Origin: Alphaproteobacteria bacterium
GTDB taxonomy: Bacteria > Pseudomonadota > Alphaproteobacteria > Reyranellales > Reyranellaceae
Reading direction: 5' to 3'
DNA length: 7,592 nucleotides
Assembly (NCBI GenBank): GCA_013290035.1
Contig: JABCYT010000140.1
Location: 1-7,592, forward strand
Below are positions 1 to 5,894 of this stretch, piece by piece (the stretch's first letter is position 1; each line of letters begins with the position of its first letter). Under the pieces are notes generated by a model. That model saw nothing but the letters and a program-made list of their open reading frames with translations. It was not told where the DNA came from and searched no databases. The translations under genes and the position numbers were made by a program.

Positions 1-53
1 TGAAATTTGCGCGTACCTAGACTGGGGCTTTCCCCCTCCGGCCCTACGAGCCA

Positions 54-76
54 CCTCCCCCGTGTGACGGGGGAGG
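54..76. repeat. Perfect GC-rich hairpin, REP-like intergenic palindrome
   Basis: The arms CCTCCCCCGT (54-63) and ACGGGGGAGG (67-76) are exact reverse complements around a 3-base GTG loop. A second, imperfect hairpin-like stretch (GGCCC-TACG-AGCC, 40-52) lies just upstream, and GGGG-CTTT-CCCC is at 24-35. Short C5/G5 palindromes of this kind are common dispersed intergenic elements in high-GC alphaproteobacteria, so a REP-type repeat is the likeliest reading. No T-run follows on either strand, which argues against a classical intrinsic terminator. Around it (1-261) I see no convincing gene. Whether it is dispersed in this genome cannot be judged from a single copy. Confidence 0.6.
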
Positions 77-209
77 CAAACGAAATGACGATGAGTTCAC
101 TCGGCCACTTTTCCGGCCTTCTACCGGCGCGCAAGTATTCTGCCGCTTGACAAGACTGAGCAATGTTGTGGCGTATGCCTGTCGAGCCTCGCACCGCAAG
201 GATCGACAG

Positions 210-251
210 CATGGTCATTCATTTCCAGGACATGGTCATTCATTTCCAGGA
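210..251. repeat. Perfect tandem direct repeat, 2 x 21 bp
   Basis: The 21-bp unit beginning CATGGTCATTCATTTCC occurs twice without a mismatch, at 210-230 and 231-251, ending 10 bp beyond the trmFO stop codon. It is more AT-rich than the flanking genes. Tandem copies of a unit of about 20 bp carrying GGTCATT occur at the ends of some IS21-family insertion sequences, so this may be the terminus of a lost element. No transposase reading frame or opposite end is in the window, so this origin is only a suggestion. The repeat itself is certain. Confidence 0.9.
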
Positions 252-261
252 GTCGACGGCG

Positions 262-1620
262 CTACTCCGCAGCGAGCGGCCTCGGCGCAATCCACGTGTC
301 GAAATCGCGCAAGGCGCGCGCGCTGAGCGCCTGTTTGCGTTCCTTGCCGCGAAAGGCTCCGTCGATCGGCGGGAACAGGCCGAAATTGACGTTCATCGGC
401 TGGAAGGTCGCCGCGTCGGCGCCGCCGGTGATATGGCCGAGCAAGGCGCCCATCGCCGTCGTCGCGGGCGGCGCGATGGCTACAAGACCCCGCCGTTCGG
501 CGGCGGCGAACTTGCCGGTCATGAGTCCGACGGCGGCGCTCTCGACGTAGCCCTCGCAGCCGGTGATCTGGCCGGCGAAGCGCAGGCGCGGCATCGCCTT
601 CAGGCGCAACGTTGGATCGAGCAGGCGCGGACTGTTGAGGAAGGTGTTGCGGTGCAGTCCGCCCAGGCGGGCGAACTCGGCGTTCTGCAGGCCGGGAATG
701 GTGCGGAAGAGCCGCATCTGCTCGCCATGCTTGAGCTTGGTCTGGAAGCCCACGATGTTCCACAAGCTGCCGAGCGCATTGTCCTGGCGGAGCTGCACGA
801 CCGCCCACGGGCGATGGCCGGTGCGCGGATCGCGCAGGCCGACGGGCTTCATCGGTCCGAAGCGCAGCGTCTGCGGTCCGCTGGCGGCGATCACCTCGAT
901 CGGCTGGCAGCCGTTGAAGTAGGGCGTGCTCGCTTCCCACTCCTTGAACTCGGTCTTGTCGCCGGCGAGGAGCCCCGCGACGAAGGCGTCATACTCGTCC
1001 CTGGTCATCGGGCAGTTGAGATAGTCTGCGCCGTCGCCGGCCGGCCCGCCCTTGTCGTAGCGCGACTGTTTCCAGGCGATCGACAGGTCGATGCTTTCGT
1101 AGTGGACGATGGGCGCGATGGCGTCGAAGAAGGCGAGCGATTCCTCGCCGCTCAGCCCGCGGATCGCCTCGGCCAGCCCCGGCGAGGTGAGGGGACCGGT
1201 GGCCACGATGACGCTGTCCCAATCGTCGGGCGGCAGGCTGGCCACTTCCTCGCGCCTCAGCTCGACCAGCGGATGGGCGAGCAGCGCCTGCTGGACGGCG
1301 GCGGAAAAGCCGTGGCGGTCGACGGCAAGCGCGCCGCCGGCCGGCAGCTTGTGGGCGTCGGCCGCGCGCATGATCAGCGAGCCCGCGCGGCGCATCTCCT
1401 CGTGCAGCAGGCCGACGGCATTGTTGGCCGCGTCGTCGGAGCGGAAGGAGTTGGAGCAGACGAGCTCGGCGAGGTTTTCCGTGAGATGCGCCTCGGTGCC
1501 GCGCACCGGCCGCATCTCGTGCAGCACCACGGGCACGCCGGCCGAGGCGAGCTGCCAAGCCGCCTCCGAGCCTGCCAGGCCGCCGCCGATGATGTGCACT
1601 GTCGTGGCGCTTGACGTCAT
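262..1620 (-). CDS. trmFO: TrmFO, methylenetetrahydrofolate:tRNA (uracil-54-C5) methyltransferase
   Basis: TrmFO makes ribothymidine at position 54 in the tRNA T-loop, taking the methylene carbon from 5,10-methylene-THF and reducing it with FADH2 in the cytoplasm. The 452-residue product has the usual family length. An FAD-binding GGGLAG motif is at residues 12-17, followed by the GidA-like HEMRP segment (34-38). The two cysteines equivalent to those implicated in catalysis in the Bacillus enzyme are visible: C55 in [10 protein letters not shown] and C238 in [10 protein letters not shown]. Near the C-terminus, [12 protein letters not shown] (350-361) and [11 protein letters not shown] (408-418) are typical of the family. 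An upstream in-frame ATG at 1668 would add 16 residues, but the FAD motif sits correctly with the 1620 start, which is preceded by a GG-rich stretch. A weak minus-strand promoter (TGTAAT, complement of 1648-1653; TTGATG, complement of 1673-1678; 19-bp spacer) is possible. The gene is divergent from the Rid gene. Confidence 0.96.
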   Translation of the reverse strand: MTSSATTVHIIGGGLAGSEAAWQLASAGVPVVLHEMRPVRGTEAHLTENLAELVCSNSFRSDDAANNAVGLLHEEMRRAGSLIMRAADAHKLPAGGALAVDRHGFSAAVQQALLAHPLVELRREEVASLPPDDWDSVIVATGPLTSPGLAEAIRGLSGEESLAFFDAIAPIVHYESIDLSIAWKQSRYDKGGPAGDGADYLNCPMTRDEYDAFVAGLLAGDKTEFKEWEASTPYFNGCQPIEVIAASGPQTLRFGPMKPVGLRDPRTGHRPWAVVQLRQDNALGSLWNIVGFQTKLKHGEQMRLFRTIPGLQNAEFARLGGLHRNTFLNSPRLLDPTLRLKAMPRLRFAGQITGCEGYVESAAVGLMTGKFAAAERRGLVAIAPPATTAMGALLGHITGGADAATFQPMNVNFGLFPPIDGAFRGKERKQALSARALRDFDTWIAPRPLAAE

Positions 1621-1654
1621 CCCATCCGACCTGAAACCGTGCGCCTCATTACAT

Positions 1655-1661
1655 GGGGGAG
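1655..1661 (+). promoter_or_regulatory. Ribosome binding site fixing the Rid gene start
   Basis: GGGGGAG lies 6 bases before the ATG at 1668. An alternative ATG at 1653 overlaps the start of this purine run and has no Shine-Dalgarno of its own, so 1668 is the better start. The protein then begins [10 protein letters not shown], as expected for the family. Confidence 0.7.
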
Positions 1662-1667
1662 ACAGCA

Positions 1668-2054
1668 ATGGCCATCAAGTTCCACAATCCCAAGACGGTG
1701 TCGCTGGCGGGCAAGTACAGTCTCGGCGCCGAGGTGCCGCAGGGCGCCAGGCTGTTCTACGTGTCGGGCCAGGTCGGCGTCGATTCGCGCGGCAAGCTGC
1801 AGGTGGGAATCGACAAGCAGCTCGAGCAGGTCTGGAAGAACATCGCCCAGGTGCTGAAGAGCGCCGGCATGGGCTACGGCGACATCGTCAAGATCACCAC
1901 CTTCCTGACCGACAGCCGCTTCATCGTGCCCTACCGCGCGGTGCGCGACCGCTTCTTCCCCGAGCCGCCCTATCCCGCCTCGACCCTGCTGATCGTGGCG
2001 GGCCTCGCCGATCCCGGCATGCTGGTCGAGATCGAGGCGGTGGCGGCGAAGTGA
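1668..2054 (+). CDS. Rid (YjgF/YER057c/UK114) family protein lacking the catalytic arginine
   Basis: This 128-residue protein has the length and pattern of the Rid family of small trimeric proteins: [14 protein letters not shown] (31-44), the [17 protein letters not shown] helix (51-67), [11 protein letters not shown] (72-82) and the C-terminal LVEIEAVA (119-126). RidA proper hydrolyses reactive enamine/imine intermediates such as 2-aminoacrylate, using an arginine in a PxRS-type motif near residue 105. Here the aligned segment reads PPYPASTLL (100-108) with alanine 104 just before the serine, so that arginine is missing. Rid subfamilies without it are known and lack imine deaminase activity, so I would not call this ridA. 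It diverges from trmFO and stands 91 bp ahead of nadE, which has its own control region. The true substrate or partner is unknown. Confidence 0.9.
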   Translation: MAIKFHNPKTVSLAGKYSLGAEVPQGARLFYVSGQVGVDSRGKLQVGIDKQLEQVWKNIAQVLKSAGMGYGDIVKITTFLTDSRFIVPYRAVRDRFFPEPPYPASTLLIVAGLADPGMLVEIEAVAAK

Positions 2055-2072
2055 GGCGCGGGGGACGGGCGG

Positions 2073-2113
2073 TTGACACCAATTATGCTCACACATAGCA
2101 TAAGCCATATAAT
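2073..2113 (+). promoter_or_regulatory. Candidate nadE promoter, two alternative -10 boxes
   Basis: A consensus -35 TTGACA (2073-2078) is followed after 17 bp by TAGCAT (2096-2101), a 4/6 match to the -10 box. A perfect TATAAT also lies at 2108-2113, but the hexamers 16-18 bp upstream of it do not resemble a -35. Either the first pair or a regulated promoter using the second -10 could drive nadE. The region is strikingly AT-rich compared with its surroundings. Both choices overlap the inverted repeats described in the operator entry. A weak AAAGG (2129-2133) stands 12 bases before the nadE ATG. Confidence 0.55.
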
Positions 2114-2130
2114 GCTCATTTAGAGCATAA
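2083..2130. promoter_or_regulatory. Twin inverted-repeat operator in the nadE leader
   Basis: Two related palindromes are centred at 2093 and 2120, 27 bp apart. Site A has TTATGCT (2083-2089) and AGCATAA (2097-2103), an exact 7-bp inverted repeat. Site B has ATGCTC (2112-2117) and GAGCAT (2123-2128). Both share ATGCT-N7-AGCAT and the right flank AGCATAA. Site A overlaps the candidate -10 at 2096, and site B lies at or just after the expected transcription start, an arrangement typical of repression. Because the downstream gene is nadE, a regulator of NAD synthesis is the obvious candidate, such as NadQ (predicted in alphaproteobacteria by comparative genomics) or NrtR. I cannot match the motif to either with certainty from memory. 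The repeat structure is seen; the regulator is inferred. Confidence 0.65.
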
Positions 2131-2145
2131 AGGTAACGACTCGCC

Positions 2146-3801
2146 ATGGCGGATTCCCTCAAGGTCGCGCTCGCCCAGCTCAATCCCAAGGTCGGCGACG
2201 TTTCCGGCAATCTCGCCAAGGTGCGTGCCGCGCGCGAGGCGGCCAAGAAGCAGGGCGCCGAGCTGGTGCTCACGTCCGAGCTGGTGCTGTCGGGCTATCC
2301 GCCGGAAGACCTGGTGCTGAAGCCCGCCTTCCAGAAGCGCTGCCACGAGGCGGTCGAGGCCTTGCGCGCCGACACGCTGGATGGCGGGCCGGCGCTGTTC
2401 GTCACCACGCCGTGGCGCGAGGGCGACAAGCTGCACAACGCCATCGTCTGCCTCGACAAGGGCGAGGTGATCGGCAAGCGCTTCAAGGTCGACCTTCCCA
2501 ACTACGGCGTGTTCGACGAAAAGCGCGTGTTCGCGCCGGGCCCGATGCCGGGGCCGCTGATCTTCAAGGGCGTGCGCATCGGCGTGCCGATCTGCGAGGA
2601 TGTGTGGACGGCCGACGTCGTGGAATGCATCGCCGAGACCGGCGGCGAGATCCTGCTGGTGCCCAACGGCTCGCCCTACGAGGTCGGCAAGACCGACGTC
2701 CGGGTGCAGCTCGGCGTCAGCCGCGTGGTCGAAAGCGGCCTGCCCTTCGTCTACCTCAACCAGGTCGGTGGTCAGGACGAGGTGGTGTTCGACGGCGGCT
2801 CGTTCGCGCTGGGCACCGACCGTGCGCTCAAGGCCAAGCTCGCCTCGTTCCGCGAGGAGATCGCGACGATCGAGTTCCGTCGCGGCTCGAAAGGCTGGGA
2901 GTGCCAGCCTGCGAAGATCGCGCCCGAGCTCAGCGACATCGAATCGATCTACCAGGCGATGATGCTGGGCCTGCGCGATTATGTGAACAAGACGGGCTTT
3001 CCCTCGGTGGTGATCGGCCTGTCGGGCGGCGTCGATTCGGCGCTCACCGCGGCGGTCGCGGCCGATGCGCTGGGGCCCAAGCGCGTGCATACGCTGATGA
3101 TGCCCTCACCCTACACCAGCGCCCACTCGCTGGAGGACGCCAAGGCCTGCGCCCAGGCGATCGGCATCCGCTACGACATCGTCAGCATCGAGCCGGCGAT
3201 GGCGGCGTTCCGCGAGATGCTGCTGCCGCTGTTCGGCAATCGCAAGGAGGATGTCACCGAGGAGAACATCCAGAGTCGCGCCCGCGGCGTCACCCTCATG
3301 GCGGTGTCGAACAAGTTGGGCGGCATGGTGGTGACGACGGGCAACAAATCCGAAATGGCGGTGGGCTATGCCACGCTCTATGGCGACATGGCCGGCGGCT
3401 ACAACGTGCTGAAGGACGTCTACAAGACAACGGTGTTCGAGCTCTGCCGCTGGCGCAACGCGCACCTGCCCGAGGGCGCCATGGGCCCCAAAGGCAAGGT
3501 GATCCCCGGGCGCATCATTTCCAAGCCGCCGTCGGCCGAGCTGCGCGCCGACCAGAAGGACGAGGACTCGCTGCCGCCCTATCCCGTTCTCGACGCCATC
3601 CTCGAGGGCCTGATCGAGCGCGACCTCGGCGCCGCCGACCTGGCCGCCGAGGGCCACGACCTCGCCACCGTGGAGCGTGTGTGGCGGCTGCTGGAAGGCG
3701 CCGAGTACAAGCGCCGCCAGGCGCCGCCTGGCGTCAAGATCACCTCGCGCCTGATCAGCAAGGAGCGGCGCTATCCGATCGTCAATGGGTTTCGAGGCTA
3801 A
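2146..3801 (+). CDS. nadE: NAD+ synthase, glutamine-hydrolysing
   Basis: NadE performs the last step of NAD+ synthesis: deamido-NAD+ is adenylated with ATP and amidated with ammonia released from glutamine. The 551-residue protein is full length for the two-domain bacterial form. The N-terminal nitrilase-like glutaminase domain (about 5-250) shows the Glu-Lys-Cys triad: E45 in TSELVLSGYPP, K114 before DLPNYGVFDE, and C150 in VPICEDVW. The C-terminal synthetase domain (about 265-551) carries the ATP-pyrophosphatase loop SGGVDS (293-298), followed by TTGNKSEMAVGYATLYGDMAGG (split as TTGNKSEM, 397-404, and YGDMAGG, 412-418) and ISKPPSAELR (458-467). The ATG at 2146 places the first beta strand (KVALAQLNP) at residue 6, as expected. 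It is first in a likely operon with the phosphodiesterase and NRAMP genes, behind the twin-operator leader. No key residue is missing. Confidence 0.97.
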   Translation: MADSLKVALAQLNPKVGDVSGNLAKVRAAREAAKKQGAELVLTSELVLSGYPPEDLVLKPAFQKRCHEAVEALRADTLDGGPALFVTTPWREGDKLHNAIVCLDKGEVIGKRFKVDLPNYGVFDEKRVFAPGPMPGPLIFKGVRIGVPICEDVWTADVVECIAETGGEILLVPNGSPYEVGKTDVRVQLGVSRVVESGLPFVYLNQVGGQDEVVFDGGSFALGTDRALKAKLASFREEIATIEFRRGSKGWECQPAKIAPELSDIESIYQAMMLGLRDYVNKTGFPSVVIGLSGGVDSALTAAVAADALGPKRVHTLMMPSPYTSAHSLEDAKACAQAIGIRYDIVSIEPAMAAFREMLLPLFGNRKEDVTEENIQSRARGVTLMAVSNKLGGMVVTTGNKSEMAVGYATLYGDMAGGYNVLKDVYKTTVFELCRWRNAHLPEGAMGPKGKVIPGRIISKPPSAELRADQKDEDSLPPYPVLDAILEGLIERDLGAADLAAEGHDLATVERVWRLLEGAEYKRRQAPPGVKITSRLISKERRYPIVNGFRG

Positions 3802-3804
3802 GCC

Positions 3805-4608
3805 ATGTTGATCGCCCAGATCTCCGACATGCACGTCAAGGCCGACGGCGAGCTGCTCTACCGCCGCATCGATACGGCGGGGTACCTCGAGCGGGCGGTG
3901 GCGCACCTGAACGCGCTCGATCCGCGGCCCGAGCTCGTGCTCGCCACCGGCGATCTGGTGGAAGCCGGCAAGCCCGAGGAATACGCCCGTCTCAGGCGCT
4001 TGTTGGCGCCACTGGCCATGCCGGTCTACCTGATCCCCGGCAATCACGACGCGCGCGAAGCGCTGCGCGCGGCCTTCGCCGATCACGCTTACCTGCCGAG
4101 GCGCGGCTTCCTGCAATACACCGTCGAAAACCTGCCGGTGCGCTTGATCGCATTGGACACCCTGGTCCCCGGCAAGACCCATGGCGAGCTCTGCGCCGAG
4201 CGGCTGGACTGGCTGGAAGCGCGGCTCGGCGAAAGCGGCCGGCCGACCATCCTGTTCCTGCACCATCCGCCGTTCGATTGCGGCATCGCGGCCTTCGACG
4301 GCCACCGGCTGTCGGCGGGCGACCAGCGGCTTGCCGAGCTGGTGCGCCGGCACGGCAATGTCGAGCGCGCGATGTGCGGCCATGTCCACCGGCCGATCCA
4401 GGTGCGCTGGGCCGGCACCATGGCCTCGATCGCGCCCAGCACGGCGCACCAGGCGACGCTCGATCTGCACGACGACGCGCCGTTCTCGATGATGATGGAG
4501 CCGCCTGGAGTGGCGCTCCACCTGTGGCGCCCGGGCACCGGTCTGATCACGCATATGAGTTACATCGGAACCTACGAGGGTCCGAGTCCGTTTCGCCCCA
4601 CACAATGA
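3805..4608 (+). CDS. Calcineurin-like metallophosphodiesterase, GpdQ/CpdA type
   Basis: This 267-residue cytoplasmic enzyme should hydrolyse phosphodiesters at a two-metal centre. All metal-ligand motifs of class III cyclic-nucleotide/glycerophosphodiesterases are present: D8-x-H10 (QISDMHV), D50 (ATGD), N80 (PGNHD), the H153-H154 pair (FLHHPP), and H193-x-H195 (CGHVH). These spacings, the length, the segment RPEEY-like KPEEY (56-60), and the late YEGPSPF (257-263) resemble the glycerophosphodiesterase GpdQ closely; CpdA-type 3',5'-cAMP phosphodiesterases are the alternative. The motifs alone do not fix the substrate. The ATG lies 3 bases after the nadE stop, with GAGG (3794-3797) inside the nadE end as its ribosome site. 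Its own stop overlaps the start of the next gene (ATGA). Translation with nadE and the transporter is therefore probably coupled. Confidence 0.9.
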   Translation: MLIAQISDMHVKADGELLYRRIDTAGYLERAVAHLNALDPRPELVLATGDLVEAGKPEEYARLRRLLAPLAMPVYLIPGNHDAREALRAAFADHAYLPRRGFLQYTVENLPVRLIALDTLVPGKTHGELCAERLDWLEARLGESGRPTILFLHHPPFDCGIAAFDGHRLSAGDQRLAELVRRHGNVERAMCGHVHRPIQVRWAGTMASIAPSTAHQATLDLHDDAPFSMMMEPPGVALHLWRPGTGLITHMSYIGTYEGPSPFRPTQ

Positions 4609-5891
4609 GCGTCGCGCAATCCCGCCTCGGCGAACGGCTGAGCCTCCAAAGCCTGTTCAAGAGACTGGGTCCGGGCGTGATCACCGGCGCGGCCGACGAC
4701 GATCCGAGCGGTATCGCCACCTATTCGCAGGCCGGCGCCCAGGGCGGCTTCAACCTTCTGTGGACGGTGGTGCTGACCTGGCCGCTGATGGTCGCGGTGC
4801 AAGCGGTCAGCGCGCGCATCGGCCGCGTCACGGGGCGCGGCCTTGCCGGCAACATGGTGCAGGTGTTTCCCCGCAGCGTGGTGACCATCCTGGTCCTGCT
4901 GCTGTTCATCGCCAACACCATCAATCTCGGCGCCGACCTCGCCGCCATGGGGGCGGCCGCGCGGCTGACGATCGGCGCCGGCGATGTCCACCTCTATACG
5001 GTGGGCTTCGCGGTCTTCTCGCTGCTGGCGGTCGTGTTCATTCCCTACCACCGCTATGTCGGCTTCCTGAAGTGGCTGACCTTCTCGCTGCTTGCCTATG
5101 TCGGCGTGGTGTTCACGGTGAAGATCGATTGGCACGCGGTGGCGGTGGGCGCGCTGGTGCCCAAGTTCGAGCTCTCGGGCGACTCCCTCACCCTGGTCGT
5201 CGCGATATTCGGCACCACCATCAGCCCCTATCTCTTCTTCTGGCAGAGCTCGCAGGAGGTCGAGGACGAGGAAGCCGACCCCGAAGCCGGCCCGCTGATC
5301 GATCGGCCCGAGCAGGCGAAAGGGCAGCTCAATCGCATCGGCTGGGAAACCTGGATCGGCATGGCGATTTCCAACCTGATCGCCTTCTTCATCATCCTGA
5401 CGACCGCCGTGACCTTGAACGCGGCGGGCAAGACCGACATCCAGACCGCCGAGCAGGCGGCCGAGGCGCTGAAGCCGATCGCGGGCGATGCGGCGTTCTT
5501 CCTGTTCAGCCTCGGTCTGATCGGCACCGGCCTGCTCGCGGTCCCGGTGCTGGCGGGCTCGGTGGCCTACGCCGTGGGCGAGGCGCGCGGCTGGCGCATC
5601 GGGCTCGAGCGGCCGCTGCGCAGGGCGCGGCCGTTCTACTTCGTGATCGCGCTGGCCATCGTGCTCAGCATCGCGGTCGATTTCACGGCGCTCGATCCGA
5701 TCAAGGCGCTGATCTGGAGCGCCGTGCTGAACGGCGTCATCGTCGTGCCGATCATGGTGGCGATGATGATCATGGCCAGCCGGCGCAAGCTGATGGGCGA
5801 CTTCACGGCCTCGCCCTGGCAAGTCGTGCTCGGCTGGGCCGCGACGGCGGTCATGGCGGCGGCGGCGGTCGCCATGTTCGTGCTGATGTAG
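4605..5891 (+). CDS. Divergent NRAMP-family divalent metal transporter
   Basis: The 428-residue product is an integral inner-membrane protein with about eleven hydrophobic segments (roughly 21-47, 50-68, 92-115, 130-147, 153-172, 195-215, 250-272, 295-322, 344-358, 366-389, 405-427). The first has the NRAMP-like stretch GPGVITGAADDDPSGIATY (22-40), and the sixth has GTTISPYLFFWQSSQ (203-217). Canonical NRAMP metal sites use DPGN in helix 1 and a Met-Pro-His in helix 6; here these read DPSG (33-36) and S207-P208-Y209. The ligand Asn and Met are thus replaced, while Asp33 is kept. NRAMP-related Mg2+ transporters also have altered sites, so the cargo (Mn2+, Fe2+, Mg2+ or other) is open. A very acidic loop (EVEDEEADPE, 218-227) follows helix 6. 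The start overlaps the previous stop by 4 bases and has no close Shine-Dalgarno, which fits translational coupling. A longer in-frame upstream opening is a shadow of nadE and the phosphodiesterase. Confidence 0.9.
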   Translation: MSVAQSRLGERLSLQSLFKRLGPGVITGAADDDPSGIATYSQAGAQGGFNLLWTVVLTWPLMVAVQAVSARIGRVTGRGLAGNMVQVFPRSVVTILVLLLFIANTINLGADLAAMGAAARLTIGAGDVHLYTVGFAVFSLLAVVFIPYHRYVGFLKWLTFSLLAYVGVVFTVKIDWHAVAVGALVPKFELSGDSLTLVVAIFGTTISPYLFFWQSSQEVEDEEADPEAGPLIDRPEQAKGQLNRIGWETWIGMAISNLIAFFIILTTAVTLNAAGKTDIQTAEQAAEALKPIAGDAAFFLFSLGLIGTGLLAVPVLAGSVAYAVGEARGWRIGLERPLRRARPFYFVIALAIVLSIAVDFTALDPIKALIWSAVLNGVIVVPIMVAMMIMASRRKLMGDFTASPWQVVLGWAATAVMAAAAVAMFVLM

Positions 5892-5894
5892 CGC

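Noticed and set aside
147..176. TTGACA (147-152) as a promoter in the left intergenic region
   Set aside because: No acceptable -10 box lies 16-18 bp downstream, and the only plus-strand frame it would serve is the trmFO shadow.
179..209. Inverted repeat CTGTCGA / TCGACAG as a trmFO terminator
   Set aside because: Only 7-bp arms around a 17-base loop and no T-run on the minus-strand side; chance pairing is likely.
163..1614. Plus-strand open frame of 483 codons across trmFO
   Set aside because: It is antisense to a clearly identified TrmFO, has low-complexity Arg/Ala/Gly-rich composition and no family motif; such shadows are expected at this GC content.
2116..3090. Minus-strand open frame of 324 codons opposite nadE
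   Set aside because: Shadow of the NadE glutaminase domain with no recognisable motif.
3106..4605. Minus-strand open frame of 499 codons
   Set aside because: Antisense shadow of nadE and the phosphodiesterase, whose motifs are complete; its translation is His/Arg/Ala-rich and unlike a folded protein.
2412..5891. A 1159-codon frame that would fuse an N-terminal extension to the NRAMP transporter
   Set aside because: The part before 4605 is the out-of-frame reading of nadE and the phosphodiesterase, Arg-rich and without motifs. The transporter starts properly at 4605 with an ATGA overlap.
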